The notes under the pieces are model-generated. The model was not told the origin of the DNA. It searched no databases and saw nothing but the letters and a program-made list of their open reading frames with translations. A stretch of DNA of 64,000 bases from Labrys miyagiensis (lineage in GTDB: Bacteria > Pseudomonadota > Alphaproteobacteria > Rhizobiales > Labraceae), in NCBI RefSeq assembly GCF_030160835.1, contig NZ_BSPC01000024.1, forward strand, positions 62,001 to 126,000, given 5' to 3'. Positions 34,781-43,391 of the stretch are shown one piece after another. The number at the start of each line of letters is the position of its first letter. Positions within the stretch are counted from its first letter, which is position 1. The translations under genes and the position numbers were made by a program.

Positions 34781-35176
34781 TCAGTCCGCCTGTTTGATCC
34801 AGTCCGCAAACCCGACGGAACGGCGCGAAATATAGTCGCGCGGGTCCTTGTCCATCTCGATGACCAAAGTCATGAACGTCTCGGTATTGCAGGGTGTATA
34901 AAAGCTCTCGAGCCGTGCCAACGTGCTGAAGTTTACGCCGGTAAGCTGTGCGAACTGCCGATAGGTAAGGCCCCGCTTCGTCCTTTCCGCCCGCAGATCA
35001 TCGCCGAAGGTCTGCCAGTGCACCTGCATCAGCGTGATATTCTTCTGTACGGAACGCGGGCGTCGCCCCGCGAGATTGCGCGTCATTTGAATGCTCGTGC
35101 CGTCCACTTGCCACCTCAGAATGCCCTCTAAAGAGGTATGTCGAAATTTTTCTACGATTGTTACAAGTGAATGCAA
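34781..35176 (-). CDS. XRE-type HTH regulator
   Basis: 131 residues from the longest start; likely real starts are ATG 35087 or ATG 35029. The HTH is clear (WQTFGDDLRAERTKRGLTYRQFAQ, given by position as the central third, then LTGVNFSTLARLES). No recognisable effector domain; the C-terminal FMTLVIEMDKDPRDYI helix is short. The surrounding DNA is AT-rich, unlike most of the window, suggesting acquisition. Could be a remnant of a toxin-antitoxin or prophage control gene; no partner is seen. Confidence 0.65.
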   Translation of the reverse strand: MHSLVTIVEKFRHTSLEGILRWQVDGTSIQMTRNLAGRRPRSVQKNITLMQVHWQTFGDDLRAERTKRGLTYRQFAQLTGVNFSTLARLESFYTPCNTETFMTLVIEMDKDPRDYISRRSVGFADWIKQAD

Positions 35177-35739
35177 GACATCTAAAATCGGTTCTTACAT
35201 TACATAACTCAGGGGTATGTTACAATATATATTTTATAAACAGTTGAAGCCATAGATTAATTGTATTAAAAAAGATACCGTTCAAGTTGATAAGATGCAT
35301 TTTTTACGTGACACACCCAGCGGTATACTGGTCAAGTAACGATCAAAGTATCGTTATCACAAAGTGGTGTACGGCACGATCATGTTCTTGGGGATAACGG
35401 CGCGGAATCTTGGCGGCGAAGGCGATGGCTGAACTTCCGGTTCGATGGCGTACGCGTGAACAATATGAATAATTGCCAAGGAAGGAGGCCGTACCACGCA
35501 GCGCAAGCGCTTTGAGGGTCGGAATTCGCCTTTGTCGTTGCCATTTCCTGGGCGTTGGACGCACGCAATATGCGAGGCCTCGGGCATTGGATTCGGAAAT
35601 GCGCGCCAGCTATCGATAGAAACATTCTACGGGCTATAGCGCCTGCACTCGAAGCAATAGCGCGCTGTCGCTCCTGGGATGGTCGGGTCGGCGTGGGGCC
35701 GCTGGGCCAGGCCTTGCGAGCAAGGCCCAGACGCAGAAA
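35177..35739. other. AT-rich intergenic region with small inverted repeat
   Basis: 35177-35350 is markedly AT-rich and holds TAACGAT, six bases, ATCGTTA at 35337-35356, a possible operator of the XRE gene. From 35360 to 35700 the base composition returns to normal, but the overlapping short frames lack coding character and homology. Near 35702-35730 there is an additional hairpin with CTGGGCC and GGCCCAG arms. Confidence 0.4.
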
Positions 35740-35766
35740 GAGGCCCGGTTGTAACGACCGGGCCTC
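35740..35766 (-). terminator. Rho-independent terminator of the porin gene
   Basis: GAGGCCCGG, nine-base loop, CCGGGCCTC, followed on the minus strand by TTTCT. It lies 30 bases after the porin stop. Confidence 0.75.
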
Positions 35767-35795
35767 CCAATTTTTTCCGTCGAGAACTTGAGAGA

Positions 35796-37094
35796 TCAGA
35801 AGGTCCGCTTCAGGCGGATGCCAGCTTCCCAGATATTCTCGTGGCCCTTGTGAAACACCGTGGTCGTCTCTTCCGTCGTTGCGTCCGTGGTGCTGCTCTC
35901 AAGCTGATTGAAGCTGGCGTGGGTATACGCAATTTCGGCACCAAGCGTCAGGCCCTTCACGATCGTGTAGGTCAGGTTGCCGGCGATCGTGAATTCCTTG
36001 TTGAACTGATCGTGACCACCGAAACCAGGCAGGTCGTTGTACTTGGTGTCGATATAGCTAGCGACCAAGTTGGCGTTCAGCACAGGCGTGATGTTGCCGC
36101 CGAGTTCGCCGACGATCGACCAGCCCTTGCCCTTGCGGGTGTTGTTCGGGCCGGCATAGAAGTCGTCGCCACCGAAAGCCGTCGAATTGGTGCCGAGATA
36201 TTCAAGCGCACCGTCCGAATAAGCACCTTCAACGATGAAGTGGCCGCTGTCGATAGCCGGGATCTTGAAGAGCAAGGTACCGCCGACGGCATAGCCCCAC
36301 TTGTCATCGCCACCGGCGAGGTGCGCAGCCTCGTTCACCCGATCCTGATGCACGGCAGCGGAGAGCTGCCCAAGCGCCCAGCCCTGGTCGACCACGATAT
36401 TGCCGACGATATCCGGACTCACCTGGCCGCCATAGCCCAGCGCATTCGGGCCGACAACGCGATGGCCGCGACCGTCTTCCAGAGCCAGAGTGGCGCTGAA
36501 GCCGCCGCCGAATTCAGCGGTGTAGGCGAGCAGGTTGACGGTGTTCGACGAGGCGTAGTAGGGCGCCCAGATCGTGTCGCCATAGTTGGCGTCGTAATAG
36601 CCGAAGAAGGTGTGGGCATAACCAGCCGTCAGGCCGCCGAACTGGATGAAGGCCTTGTCAACCGTGAATTGCTGGGTCTTACCGGCAGCGTTCATGCCGT
36701 CGGCGTTGATCTGGAAGTAGGAGCGCAGCAGGCCGTAGTCGGTCTGGGTGCGGGCGTCGAACGCGATGCGGCCTTCAGCGCCGAAGCGGGTGCGGTCCTG
36801 ATCACGGGTGAGGTTGAGGCTGTTGCGGGTGATGACGCCGGCGCCGCCGTCGACAATCGTTTCGAGACGCTCCGAACCACTGATGCCGCGAACGCGGTAG
36901 TCAGCGCGAACTTCGCCCTTGATCTGCAGGCAGGTGTCGCTGCCGGGGATGTAGAAGAAGCCGGGGCCGAAGGTCGTGCAGACCTTAACATACTCGACGG
37001 CTTCGCCCTTGGTCATGGGCAGATCGGCAGCCTGGGCAGCGCCGATAGCAGCGATACCAGCAGCGGCGCCGAGGAGAAGAGACTTCATCGTCAT
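35796..37094 (-). CDS. Outer-membrane porin, Omp2 (porin_2) family
   Basis: 432 residues. A signal peptide (MTMKSLLLGAAAGIAAIGAAQA) is cleaved after AQA, then the mature start ADLPMTKGEAVEYVKVC with the conserved Cys pair (KVC...DTCLQIKG) of rhizobial/Brucella porins. The body is Gly- and aromatic-rich beta strands, and the protein ends with a terminal Phe (GIRLKRTF), the outer-membrane insertion signal. ATG 37094 has GGAGG eight bases upstream. It forms a general diffusion channel. Codon bias is strong, fitting high expression. Confidence 0.95.
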   Translation of the reverse strand: MTMKSLLLGAAAGIAAIGAAQAADLPMTKGEAVEYVKVCTTFGPGFFYIPGSDTCLQIKGEVRADYRVRGISGSERLETIVDGGAGVITRNSLNLTRDQDRTRFGAEGRIAFDARTQTDYGLLRSYFQINADGMNAAGKTQQFTVDKAFIQFGGLTAGYAHTFFGYYDANYGDTIWAPYYASSNTVNLLAYTAEFGGGFSATLALEDGRGHRVVGPNALGYGGQVSPDIVGNIVVDQGWALGQLSAAVHQDRVNEAAHLAGGDDKWGYAVGGTLLFKIPAIDSGHFIVEGAYSDGALEYLGTNSTAFGGDDFYAGPNNTRKGKGWSIVGELGGNITPVLNANLVASYIDTKYNDLPGFGGHDQFNKEFTIAGNLTYTIVKGLTLGAEIAYTHASFNQLESSTTDATTEETTTVFHKGHENIWEAGIRLKRTF

Positions 37095-37919
37095 TAGATG
37101 ACCTCCAAGACAGTTATTATTTGATCGAGAGCGCCGCTTGGTGCTTCGACCGATTCGCGAGACCCCGATCACACGCAGAACTTGCAATCCGGACACGACC
37201 CGTCAGGGATCGTTGCCGTGATCTTGGTGCACTCCTTTTGGTTGCACAACAGCGTTTTGGCGATGAATCACCAAGTAGAGTCGCTTTATAAACGCGATGT
37301 CACCGAAAAGACACACCCTAAGTTGAAGCATAAATATAGTATATCTCGCAAAATCTCGAAGTAATAAAATACATAAATCTGTGTCTTTTATGATACATAT
37401 ACTTTATTCTGTATCTATTTTTATTATATAAAGAATTATATCGGAGGCAAAAAATAGGCGATAAGCTACCGTCCGACGCCGTCCTAACATGTCGCCTGTT
37501 CTTCTCTTCCCAAGGACCGTGAGGCGATCACGAGAACGGTACGAGCTGCTTTTATTCAGTAGTTTGACGACTCTCGGCGGCCTGCTGAGTGGAGCACGCC
37601 CCGGTGGCCTCCACAGGCCGAGACTGGGAGCGGGAGGGGATTTGCGTCGGATCCGAGGCCCTCAAATCGGCCCTCGGCCCGAAAGGGCGAGTCGGGAGGA
37701 TGACCATGGCGGCGAATCCCGGCAGGCGGCACGCGGGGATACCTTTCATTCCCACGGGCTTGCGAGTCTGCGGGATGGGACGGGAATCGAGGCAGGCAGA
37801 CATCCGGGCCGACAGAGGATGTTCGGATCAAGGCCGCACGCAGGAGGTGCGCAATTCGATAGAGCCACACGCCGATGCAATCTCTGGTCCGGCTATTCCC
37901 GTGCTCCGGCCGTCGTCGG
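37095..37919. other. Porin upstream region and empty DNA
   Basis: 37095-37260 holds the porin promoter region. 37285-37460 is strongly AT-rich with no frame of note; GGAGG near 37444 precedes no ORF. From 37489 to 37919 overlapping short frames exist on both strands, but none has homology or clean codon bias. I see no gene. Confidence 0.4.
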
Positions 37920-38151
37920 TCAGCACCGCGGCACGCCCGGCAGCGCGCAAAGCATCTCGAACAGGAGGTTGGCGTCCGTGATGGCGGTATTGCCGGCCGG
38001 GTCATAGGGCGGCGACACTTCCACGAGGTCGCAGCCTACCAGGTCGAGGCCCCAGCAGCCGCCTGCAGGCTGTCAAGGGGGGCCGCCCGCGTCGCCATGT
38101 TGTAGGGGCGGATCATGCAGGATTCGGTGCGGATCTGCCGAGGTCCAAAAC
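37920..38151 (-). pseudogene. Agmatinase/ureohydrolase-family remnant with large internal deletion
   Basis: Reading the minus strand, 38149 to about 38060 encodes an N-terminal piece (FGPRQIRTESCMIRPYNMAT) of the agmatinase/guanidinobutyrase family. About 38051 to 37920, in another frame, encodes the C-terminal piece (GLDLVGCDLVEVSPPYDPAG, then NLLFEMLCALPGV and a stop). The middle of about 200 codons, with the metal-site DxHxD motifs, is missing, and the two pieces are out of frame. The enzyme would hydrolyse agmatine or a related guanidine. It lies 2 kb from a polyamine-like transport module. Confidence 0.8.
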
Positions 38152-38239
38152 GGTGCCGGGCCGGTTCGAACGCTGGCGAGATAGGGGGAAAAGATCGTTC
38201 GTCTCACTTCCCGTGCGCTGGATCGGCGATCCTCGGCCG

Positions 38240-39049
38240 CTAAGCCCGCTTCTTCGCCGGCTTCGCCACCGCCCCGCCTTTGGCGCTCTCGCGAAGCGCC
38301 TCCAGCAGGCTCACCACCTTGCCTTCGCGCTTCCTGGCTTGCGGCTTGATCTTGCGCCCCTCGATCTTGGCTTTCACCAGCTCGGCCAGCGCAGCCTCGT
38401 AGCGGTCGTCGAAGGCGGCGGGGTCGAAGCGGCCGCTTTTGGTCTTGATGATGTGGCCGGCGAGGTCGAGCATCTCCTTGTCGAGCTTGAGCTTGGGGAT
38501 GTCGGCGAAAGCCTCTTCCTGCGAGCGGACCTCGTAGTCGAAATTGAGCGTGGTGGCGATCATGCCCTCGTCTTCCGGACGGATCAGCACGCCACGCAGG
38601 CGGCGGAACAGCACGGCCTGCGCCAGCGCCGCCACCTTGACGCTTCGCATGCCCTCGCGCAGCAGGTCGAAGGCCTCCGCGGAGCTCTCGTCGCTGGGGG
38701 CGAGATAATAAGGCCGGTCGAAATAGACGGTGTCGATGGCGTCCAGCGCAACGAAGCCTGCCACCGTCAGCGTCTTGTCGCTCTCGGGCACCGCCGCGGC
38801 AATCTCCTCGGGCTCCAGCATGATGGTCTCGCCCTGCGGCGTCTCATACCCCTTGACCTGGTCGTCCCGCTCCACCGGCTTGCCGGTCTCGGCATCGACG
38901 AACTGGCGCTGCACGCGATGTCCGGTCTTGCGGTTGAGCATGTGGAAGGCGACCCGCTCGGTGGTACTCGCCGCCGTATAGAGCGCCACGCCGGCGGCAA
39001 GCTCGCCGATCTTGAGGACGCCCTTCCAATTGGCTCTCGGCTTGGCCAT
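38240..39049 (-). CDS. ku: Ku protein (non-homologous end joining), copy 1
   Basis: 269 residues. Typical bacterial Ku core: an N-terminal beta-barrel ([37 protein letters not shown]) and the [10 protein letters not shown] strand, then a basic Lys/Arg/Ala tail (KPAKKRA) for DNA or LigD contact. It forms a homodimer ring on DNA ends. ATG 39049 with GGAGG upstream. A second Ku lies at 61800 next to ligD; this copy stands alone, so the organism has at least two Ku types and perhaps heterodimers. Confidence 0.95.
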   Translation of the reverse strand: MAKPRANWKGVLKIGELAAGVALYTAASTTERVAFHMLNRKTGHRVQRQFVDAETGKPVERDDQVKGYETPQGETIMLEPEEIAAAVPESDKTLTVAGFVALDAIDTVYFDRPYYLAPSDESSAEAFDLLREGMRSVKVAALAQAVLFRRLRGVLIRPEDEGMIATTLNFDYEVRSQEEAFADIPKLKLDKEMLDLAGHIIKTKSGRFDPAAFDDRYEAALAELVKAKIEGRKIKPQARKREGKVVSLLEALRESAKGGAVAKPAKKRA

Positions 39050-39658
39050 CACGCCTCCAAGAAGTGCTGTAGCTCAAGTGAACGTGCTTTCCGGGAGGTT
39101 GGTTCCTGGCAGCGCGGACATCACAGCGGCGGCCCGGGAGGCCGCCTAAGCCGATTTTGTCAGGAACCTGAAGGCGGTGAAGGCGCTCGCGGACGGGGCT
39201 GCAGCGTAGATCAGCCGCCCTTCCGGGTGAGGCCCGCCACTCCAAACCTGCGCCCCACCGGACCCCTATTTTCAAAAATCGGACAACTGCGACAGAATTA
39301 CTCAGGGTCAGGCGCCGCAGTCGGCCTATAATTACAAAATCTTCAATTGACGGGACAAAACAACAAGGCTCCATCGCCAAGTTCCATCGAAGACCTTAAC
39401 CGTCGCGATTACAGCAGCCGGCGCGTCATTTCCCAGAATAATTCGAATAGTTCCTTGAATCGTGCAACGCCTGCTTTGGCGTATGCCATCGGAACCGCTC
39501 GGCTTCTTCTCGGCAAATCCCACACAAGTAAATGACCGCCAAGGCGGTTTTCCTGAGAGTGGCGTTTTGAACAACCGCTGCAGCCGATGCTGCACATCTG
39601 TACGCCTGCCTTGACCGGCGGCGGCAGACGAAGAGTGACCTCCACAGAAGAACATTCC
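39050..39658. other. Intergenic region, no supported gene
   Basis: About 610 bases. One short plus-strand stretch near 39140-39210 (reading FVRNLKAVKALADG, interrupted by an in-frame stop upstream) has coding-like composition and may be the worn tail of a former gene. Nothing else is recognised. Confidence 0.35.
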
Positions 39659-39976
39659 ATGCGCAAGCTTTGGTTCAGGCCGCGGTCACGCATCGTGACC
39701 CTGGTCTACTTCAACGATGCCCAGAATCGGACAAAGGAGCATGTCGAGACCCTCATCGCCTTCTTCCTGAGGCGGCATTGGACCCGCTCCGGGCGTGCCC
39801 TGGAATGCGATGCACTGAGGGCCATCACCGCGAGTTTCTCGCTGAAGCCCGATCTGGTCAGTCGCCGGGCTGAGATCGACCGCAAGGTCGCGGCCTGGCT
39901 GCCCTCCCGGGACGAGGACCGCAGGGAGGCCGCGCAGCGCTATCGCGCCAGCACGCTCCCGCGGCTCGATCCATAA
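39659..39976 (+). CDS. Hypothetical protein (105 residues)
   Basis: No family recognised. The product is basic and helical (LRRHWTRSGRALECDALRAI) with a single hydrophobic N-terminal strand (SRIVTLVYFNDA). Codon use fits the host and no better frame overlaps. A purine-rich AGAAGAAC lies before the ATG. A repeat unit starts three bases after the stop. Could be a small nucleic-acid-binding or regulatory protein, but this is only from charge. Confidence 0.5.
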   Translation: MRKLWFRPRSRIVTLVYFNDAQNRTKEHVETLIAFFLRRHWTRSGRALECDALRAITASFSLKPDLVSRRAEIDRKVAAWLPSRDEDRREAAQRYRASTLPRLDP

Positions 39977-39978
39977 AA

Positions 39979-40109
39979 TGGAGTGTCGATCACTGATCGA
40001 CATCTTCTTTTCGGCACGTATCGTTTCCAGGAATGCCGATCTCACCCCTTCGACTCTCGAAGGGGCTGTGGAGATCGACACTCCGCGTGTGGCGCGCCTC
40101 GATCCGCAG
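39979..40109. repeat. Dispersed palindromic repeat family P, copy 3
   Basis: Begins TGGAGTGTCGATCACTGATC and ends GATCGACACTCCGCGTGTGG. The shared part with copies 1 and 2 is CGTTTCCAGGAATGCCGATC and the CTCCGCG...GGCGCGCCTC end. It has an extra inner hairpin CCCCTTCGACTCTCGAAGGGG. Located between a hypothetical gene and the ALDH stop. Confidence 0.6.
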
Positions 40110-40120
40110 GCTTTGCGCGG

Positions 40121-41551
40121 TCAGGCTTCGCCGTAGCCCACCACGCCCTTGATCTCCAGGAAGTCGTGAATACCGAAATCGGCATATTCACGGCCGTTGC
40201 CGGACTGCTTGTAGCCCCCGAACGGCGCGAAGGTGTCCCAGTCGGGATAGTTGAGGTAAACGGAGCCGGCGCGCATCCGGGAGGCCACGCGCCGCGCATG
40301 GGCGATATCGCTCGACTGGACATAGGCGGCAAGGCCGTAGACCGTGTCATTGGCGATCTCGATCGCCTCTTCCTCATCCTTGTAGGGCATCACCGAGAGC
40401 ACCGGCCCGAAAATCTCCTCGCGCGCGATGGTCATGTCCGGCGTTACGCCGCCGAAGACGGTGGGGCGAACATAATAGCCGCGATTGAGACCGTCCGGCC
40501 GGTCGGGGCCACCGGTGACGAGCGTGGCGCCCTCCTCGATGCCCCTGCGGATCAGCCGCTGGATCTTGTCGTATTGCAGTTGGCTGACCACGGGGCCGAG
40601 CACGCTGTCTTCCTTGCGTGGATCGCCCACCTTGTGGCGCTCCGCCGCTGCCTTGGCGATCGTCAGCGCCTCCTCGTGCCGATCGAGCGGCACCAGCATG
40701 CGGGTTGGCGCGTCGCAGGACTGGCCGCTATTGCCGAAACAGCCTTCCACGCCCTTGCTGACGGCCGTGGCGAAATCGGCATCGGGCAGAATGATGTTGG
40801 CCGATTTGCCTCCGAGTTCCTGGGCAACGCGCTTGACGGTATCGGCTGCCGTCTTGGCGACGATGATGCCGGCCCGCGTCGAGCCGGTGAAGGAGACCAT
40901 GTCGACGTCCGGATGCCCTGCCATCACCTGTCCGACGTCAGGCCCGGTACCATTGACGAGATTGAACACGCCCTTCGGCGTTCCGGCCGCATGCATGATC
41001 TCGGCGAAGATCAGGCCGCTGATCGGCGCGATCTCGCTCGGCTTCAGCACCATGGTGCAGCCGGCGGCGATGGCCGGCGCCACCTTGCAGACGATCTGGT
41101 TCAGGGGCCAGTTCCAGGGCGTGATCAACGCGCACACGCCCACCGGTTCTTTCACGACGCGCGTGGTGCCGCGCTGATGCTCGAACGCGTAGTCCTCCAG
41201 CGCCTTGATCGTGCTTTCAAGATGGCCGCGGCCGGCCCAGGCCTGGGCTTCGCGCGCAAAGGCGAGCGGGGCGCCCATTTCCTGCGACACGGCCTGTGCG
41301 ATATCCTCGAACCGCTCATTGTAGATTTCGAGGATGCGGCGAAGCAAAGCAAGGCGCTCCGCCTTCGTGGTCCGCGCGAAGGCGGGAAAGGCGGCCTTGG
41401 CGGCGGCCACGGCCCGGTCGACATCGGCCTGCGAGCCAATCGAGATGGCGGTGTAGGCCTCTTCGTGCGCAGGATCGATCACATCGAGCTTGTTCGGCAC
41501 GGCCGGGTCCACCCAGGCGCCGTCGATATAGAACTGCAGATGATTGGACAT
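40121..41551 (-). CDS. Aldehyde dehydrogenase of the polyamine-like module
   Basis: 476 residues. PWNWPLN near 145, FTGSTRAG near 221-228, Glu245 in ELGGKSAN, Cys279 in NSGQSCDAP. The motif set resembles bacterial ALDHs that act on aminoaldehydes. As last gene of the unit with a FAD amine oxidase upstream, it would turn the aminoaldehyde from oxidative deamination into the acid, as PuuC does; no PuuA-like ligase is present, so the route would not be the gamma-glutamyl one in full. Confidence 0.92.
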   Translation of the reverse strand: MSNHLQFYIDGAWVDPAVPNKLDVIDPAHEEAYTAISIGSQADVDRAVAAAKAAFPAFARTTKAERLALLRRILEIYNERFEDIAQAVSQEMGAPLAFAREAQAWAGRGHLESTIKALEDYAFEHQRGTTRVVKEPVGVCALITPWNWPLNQIVCKVAPAIAAGCTMVLKPSEIAPISGLIFAEIMHAAGTPKGVFNLVNGTGPDVGQVMAGHPDVDMVSFTGSTRAGIIVAKTAADTVKRVAQELGGKSANIILPDADFATAVSKGVEGCFGNSGQSCDAPTRMLVPLDRHEEALTIAKAAAERHKVGDPRKEDSVLGPVVSQLQYDKIQRLIRRGIEEGATLVTGGPDRPDGLNRGYYVRPTVFGGVTPDMTIAREEIFGPVLSVMPYKDEEEAIEIANDTVYGLAAYVQSSDIAHARRVASRMRAGSVYLNYPDWDTFAPFGGYKQSGNGREYADFGIHDFLEIKGVVGYGEA

Positions 41552-41582
41552 GTCGGGATACTCTCAGGGGTCGCAGTGGTGG

Positions 41583-42647
41583 TCAGTTCGGACGCAGAAT
41601 GCGGGCAATACCGGGCCGCACCCGCAGATGGATGGTCTGGCCGGAACCATAGTCTGCACTGAGATCGCTGCGCGGCGCGTCGATCGTCAAGGGGGTGCCG
41701 TCGAGCAATTCGACATGCAGCCTCAGGGTGCGGCCATGAAACACGGTGCCGATCACCCGCCCCGGTACGCCATCGGGCTCGATAAGTACATCCTCCGGCC
41801 GGATACCGACGAGGAGGGTGCCCCCGGAGGCGTTGTCCCCGGCACCCGCTTCGAAAGTCAGAGGACCCGCGGCCGCGATGATTGTGCCGGAGCGGCGCTC
41901 GACCAGCCGGCATTCCAGCACGTTCATGGTGCCGATGAAGCCGGCAACAAAACGCGTCGCCGGCGCGTCGTAGAGAACGGCCGGCGAGGCGATCTGTTCG
42001 ATGCGTCCCCGATTCATCACCACGATGCGGTCCGAGATCGACAAGGCTTCGGTCTGGTCATGGGTGACCATGATGAAGGTGGTGCCAAGCTGCGCCTGGA
42101 GGCGCTTCAACTCGACCTGCATCTGTTCGCGCAGATGGGCATCCAGGGCCGAAAGAGGCTCGTCGAGCAGCAGCACCCGGGGCTCGCAGACAATCGCGCG
42201 CGCCAGGGCGACACGCTGGCGCTGCCCGCCGGAAAGGGCGGAAACTCGGGCACCGATCTTGTCGGCCAGCCCGACCAGATCGAGCGCCGTCCTCACCCTC
42301 CTGCCGGTCTCGGCGGCGCCGAGACCGCGCAGCGACAGGCCGAAGCCGACATTCTCCTCCACATTCATATGCGGGAAGAGCGCATAATCCTGGAAGACGG
42401 TATTCACCGGCCGGTCGTAGGGACGCAGGCCCGTGATGTCCTGGCCGTCGAGGAGCACGCGGCCGGAGCTCGGTTGCTCGAAGCCACCGACCACCCGCAA
42501 GCTCGTCGTCTTGCCGCAGCCGGAAGGGCCCAGCAGGCTGAGGAACTCGCCCTGGCCGATATCGAGGTCGACAGCGTCGAGGCCGACGGCACCACCGGGA
42601 AAGATCTTGGAGACCGCTTCCAGCCGCAGCAGCGTTTCAAGCGCCAT
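41583..42647 (-). CDS. ABC ATP-binding protein, PotA type
   Basis: 354 residues. Walker A GPSGCGKTT near 40-48, Q-loop FQDYALFPHM, signature LSGGQRQR, Walker B LLLDEPLSALDAHLR, then a TOBE domain. The subfamily transports spermidine/putrescine and similar cations. The ATG overlaps the stop of the cupin regulator gene. It matches the binding protein and permeases further upstream on the same strand. Confidence 0.93.
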   Translation of the reverse strand: MALETLLRLEAVSKIFPGGAVGLDAVDLDIGQGEFLSLLGPSGCGKTTSLRVVGGFEQPSSGRVLLDGQDITGLRPYDRPVNTVFQDYALFPHMNVEENVGFGLSLRGLGAAETGRRVRTALDLVGLADKIGARVSALSGGQRQRVALARAIVCEPRVLLLDEPLSALDAHLREQMQVELKRLQAQLGTTFIMVTHDQTEALSISDRIVVMNRGRIEQIASPAVLYDAPATRFVAGFIGTMNVLECRLVERRSGTIIAAAGPLTFEAGAGDNASGGTLLVGIRPEDVLIEPDGVPGRVIGTVFHGRTLRLHVELLDGTPLTIDAPRSDLSADYGSGQTIHLRVRPGIARILRPN

Positions 42648-43272
42648 TGCGCACCTCCGACGGCTTCACCGTGTTGACCCACACGATCTCGCAAGGCTGC
42701 GAGCCGGTGTTGCAGAAGGAATGGCGCAGGGTGCTTTTGAAGGCAAAGCTGTCGCCGGCCTTGAGCGTATAGAGAACATTGTCGATCGTCAGCTCCACCT
42801 CACCCGTCCGCACGAGGCCGAACTCATGGCCGGCATGGGCATAGGCTTCGGCAGTCCCTCCACCCGGTTCGATATAGACCAGCAGGCCGGTGAGAGTGGC
42901 GCCCGGCGGCGAAAGCAGTTCCTTGCGGATGCCTTCCGACCACACCGGGAGCACGCGCCGATTGGCCGACCTCACGCAATAGAGATCGCTCTCCTGGTCG
43001 GCCCCATCGACCAGCAGGCTGTGCGGCTCGACGTCGAGGGCCGCGGCGAGTGGCCAGAGTACGCGGACGCGCAGCGAGCTGAGGCCGCGCTCGATCTGGC
43101 TGAGGGCCCCGACGGAAATGCCGGCCCGCTGCGCCACGTCGATCAGACCGAGATTGCGTTCGAGCCGGAGCGCCCTGATCCGGCGCCCGACACGGACATC
43201 GGCCTCCGTCACCTCGGACGCCAGGCGCGGCACCGTCGGGTCGAGCGTCTGGCTGAAATCTTCCGAACTCAC
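42637..43272 (-). CDS. XRE-cupin transcriptional regulator (PuuR-like)
   Basis: 211 residues: N-terminal HTH (VGRRIRALRLERNLGLIDVA, then GISVGALSQIERG) and a C-terminal cupin (PGGGTAEAYAHAGHEFGLV, FKSTLRHSFCNTG). Like PuuR, such proteins sense a small ligand in the cupin and repress amine catabolic genes. GTG 43272 has AGGAGA eight bases upstream; the longer reading to 43383 runs into repeat DNA. It lies within the transporter operon, between binding-protein and ATPase genes. Confidence 0.9.
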   Translation of the reverse strand: MSSEDFSQTLDPTVPRLASEVTEADVRVGRRIRALRLERNLGLIDVAQRAGISVGALSQIERGLSSLRVRVLWPLAAALDVEPHSLLVDGADQESDLYCVRSANRRVLPVWSEGIRKELLSPPGATLTGLLVYIEPGGGTAEAYAHAGHEFGLVRTGEVELTIDNVLYTLKAGDSFAFKSTLRHSFCNTGSQPCEIVWVNTVKPSEVRNGA

Positions 43273-43322
43273 GATCGATCTCTCCTGTGGAACCGCCATG
43301 CCGCAAAAGGGCATGGCGGCAT

Positions 43323-43391
43323 CCGCTCTAACTCTTTGTTTCGACGCGTCTTTGCGATTCTCACCGAGTCCGGCAAATCGCAAAACGCTTC
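43323..43391. repeat. Dispersed repeat family R, copy A (opposite orientation)
   Basis: In minus-strand reading: AAGCGTTTTGCGATTTGCCG...GAATCGCAAAGACGCG...GAGTTAGAGCGGATG. It matches the copy at 57625-57728 in inverted relation and ends at the stop codon of the binding-protein gene. The TTTGCGATT/AATCGCAAA arms form a stem. Confidence 0.65.

Noticed and set aside
37489-38007. Plus-strand frames of 130-170 codons
   Set aside because: They overlap each other on both strands without motifs, and the right part lies over the agmatinase-family remnant.
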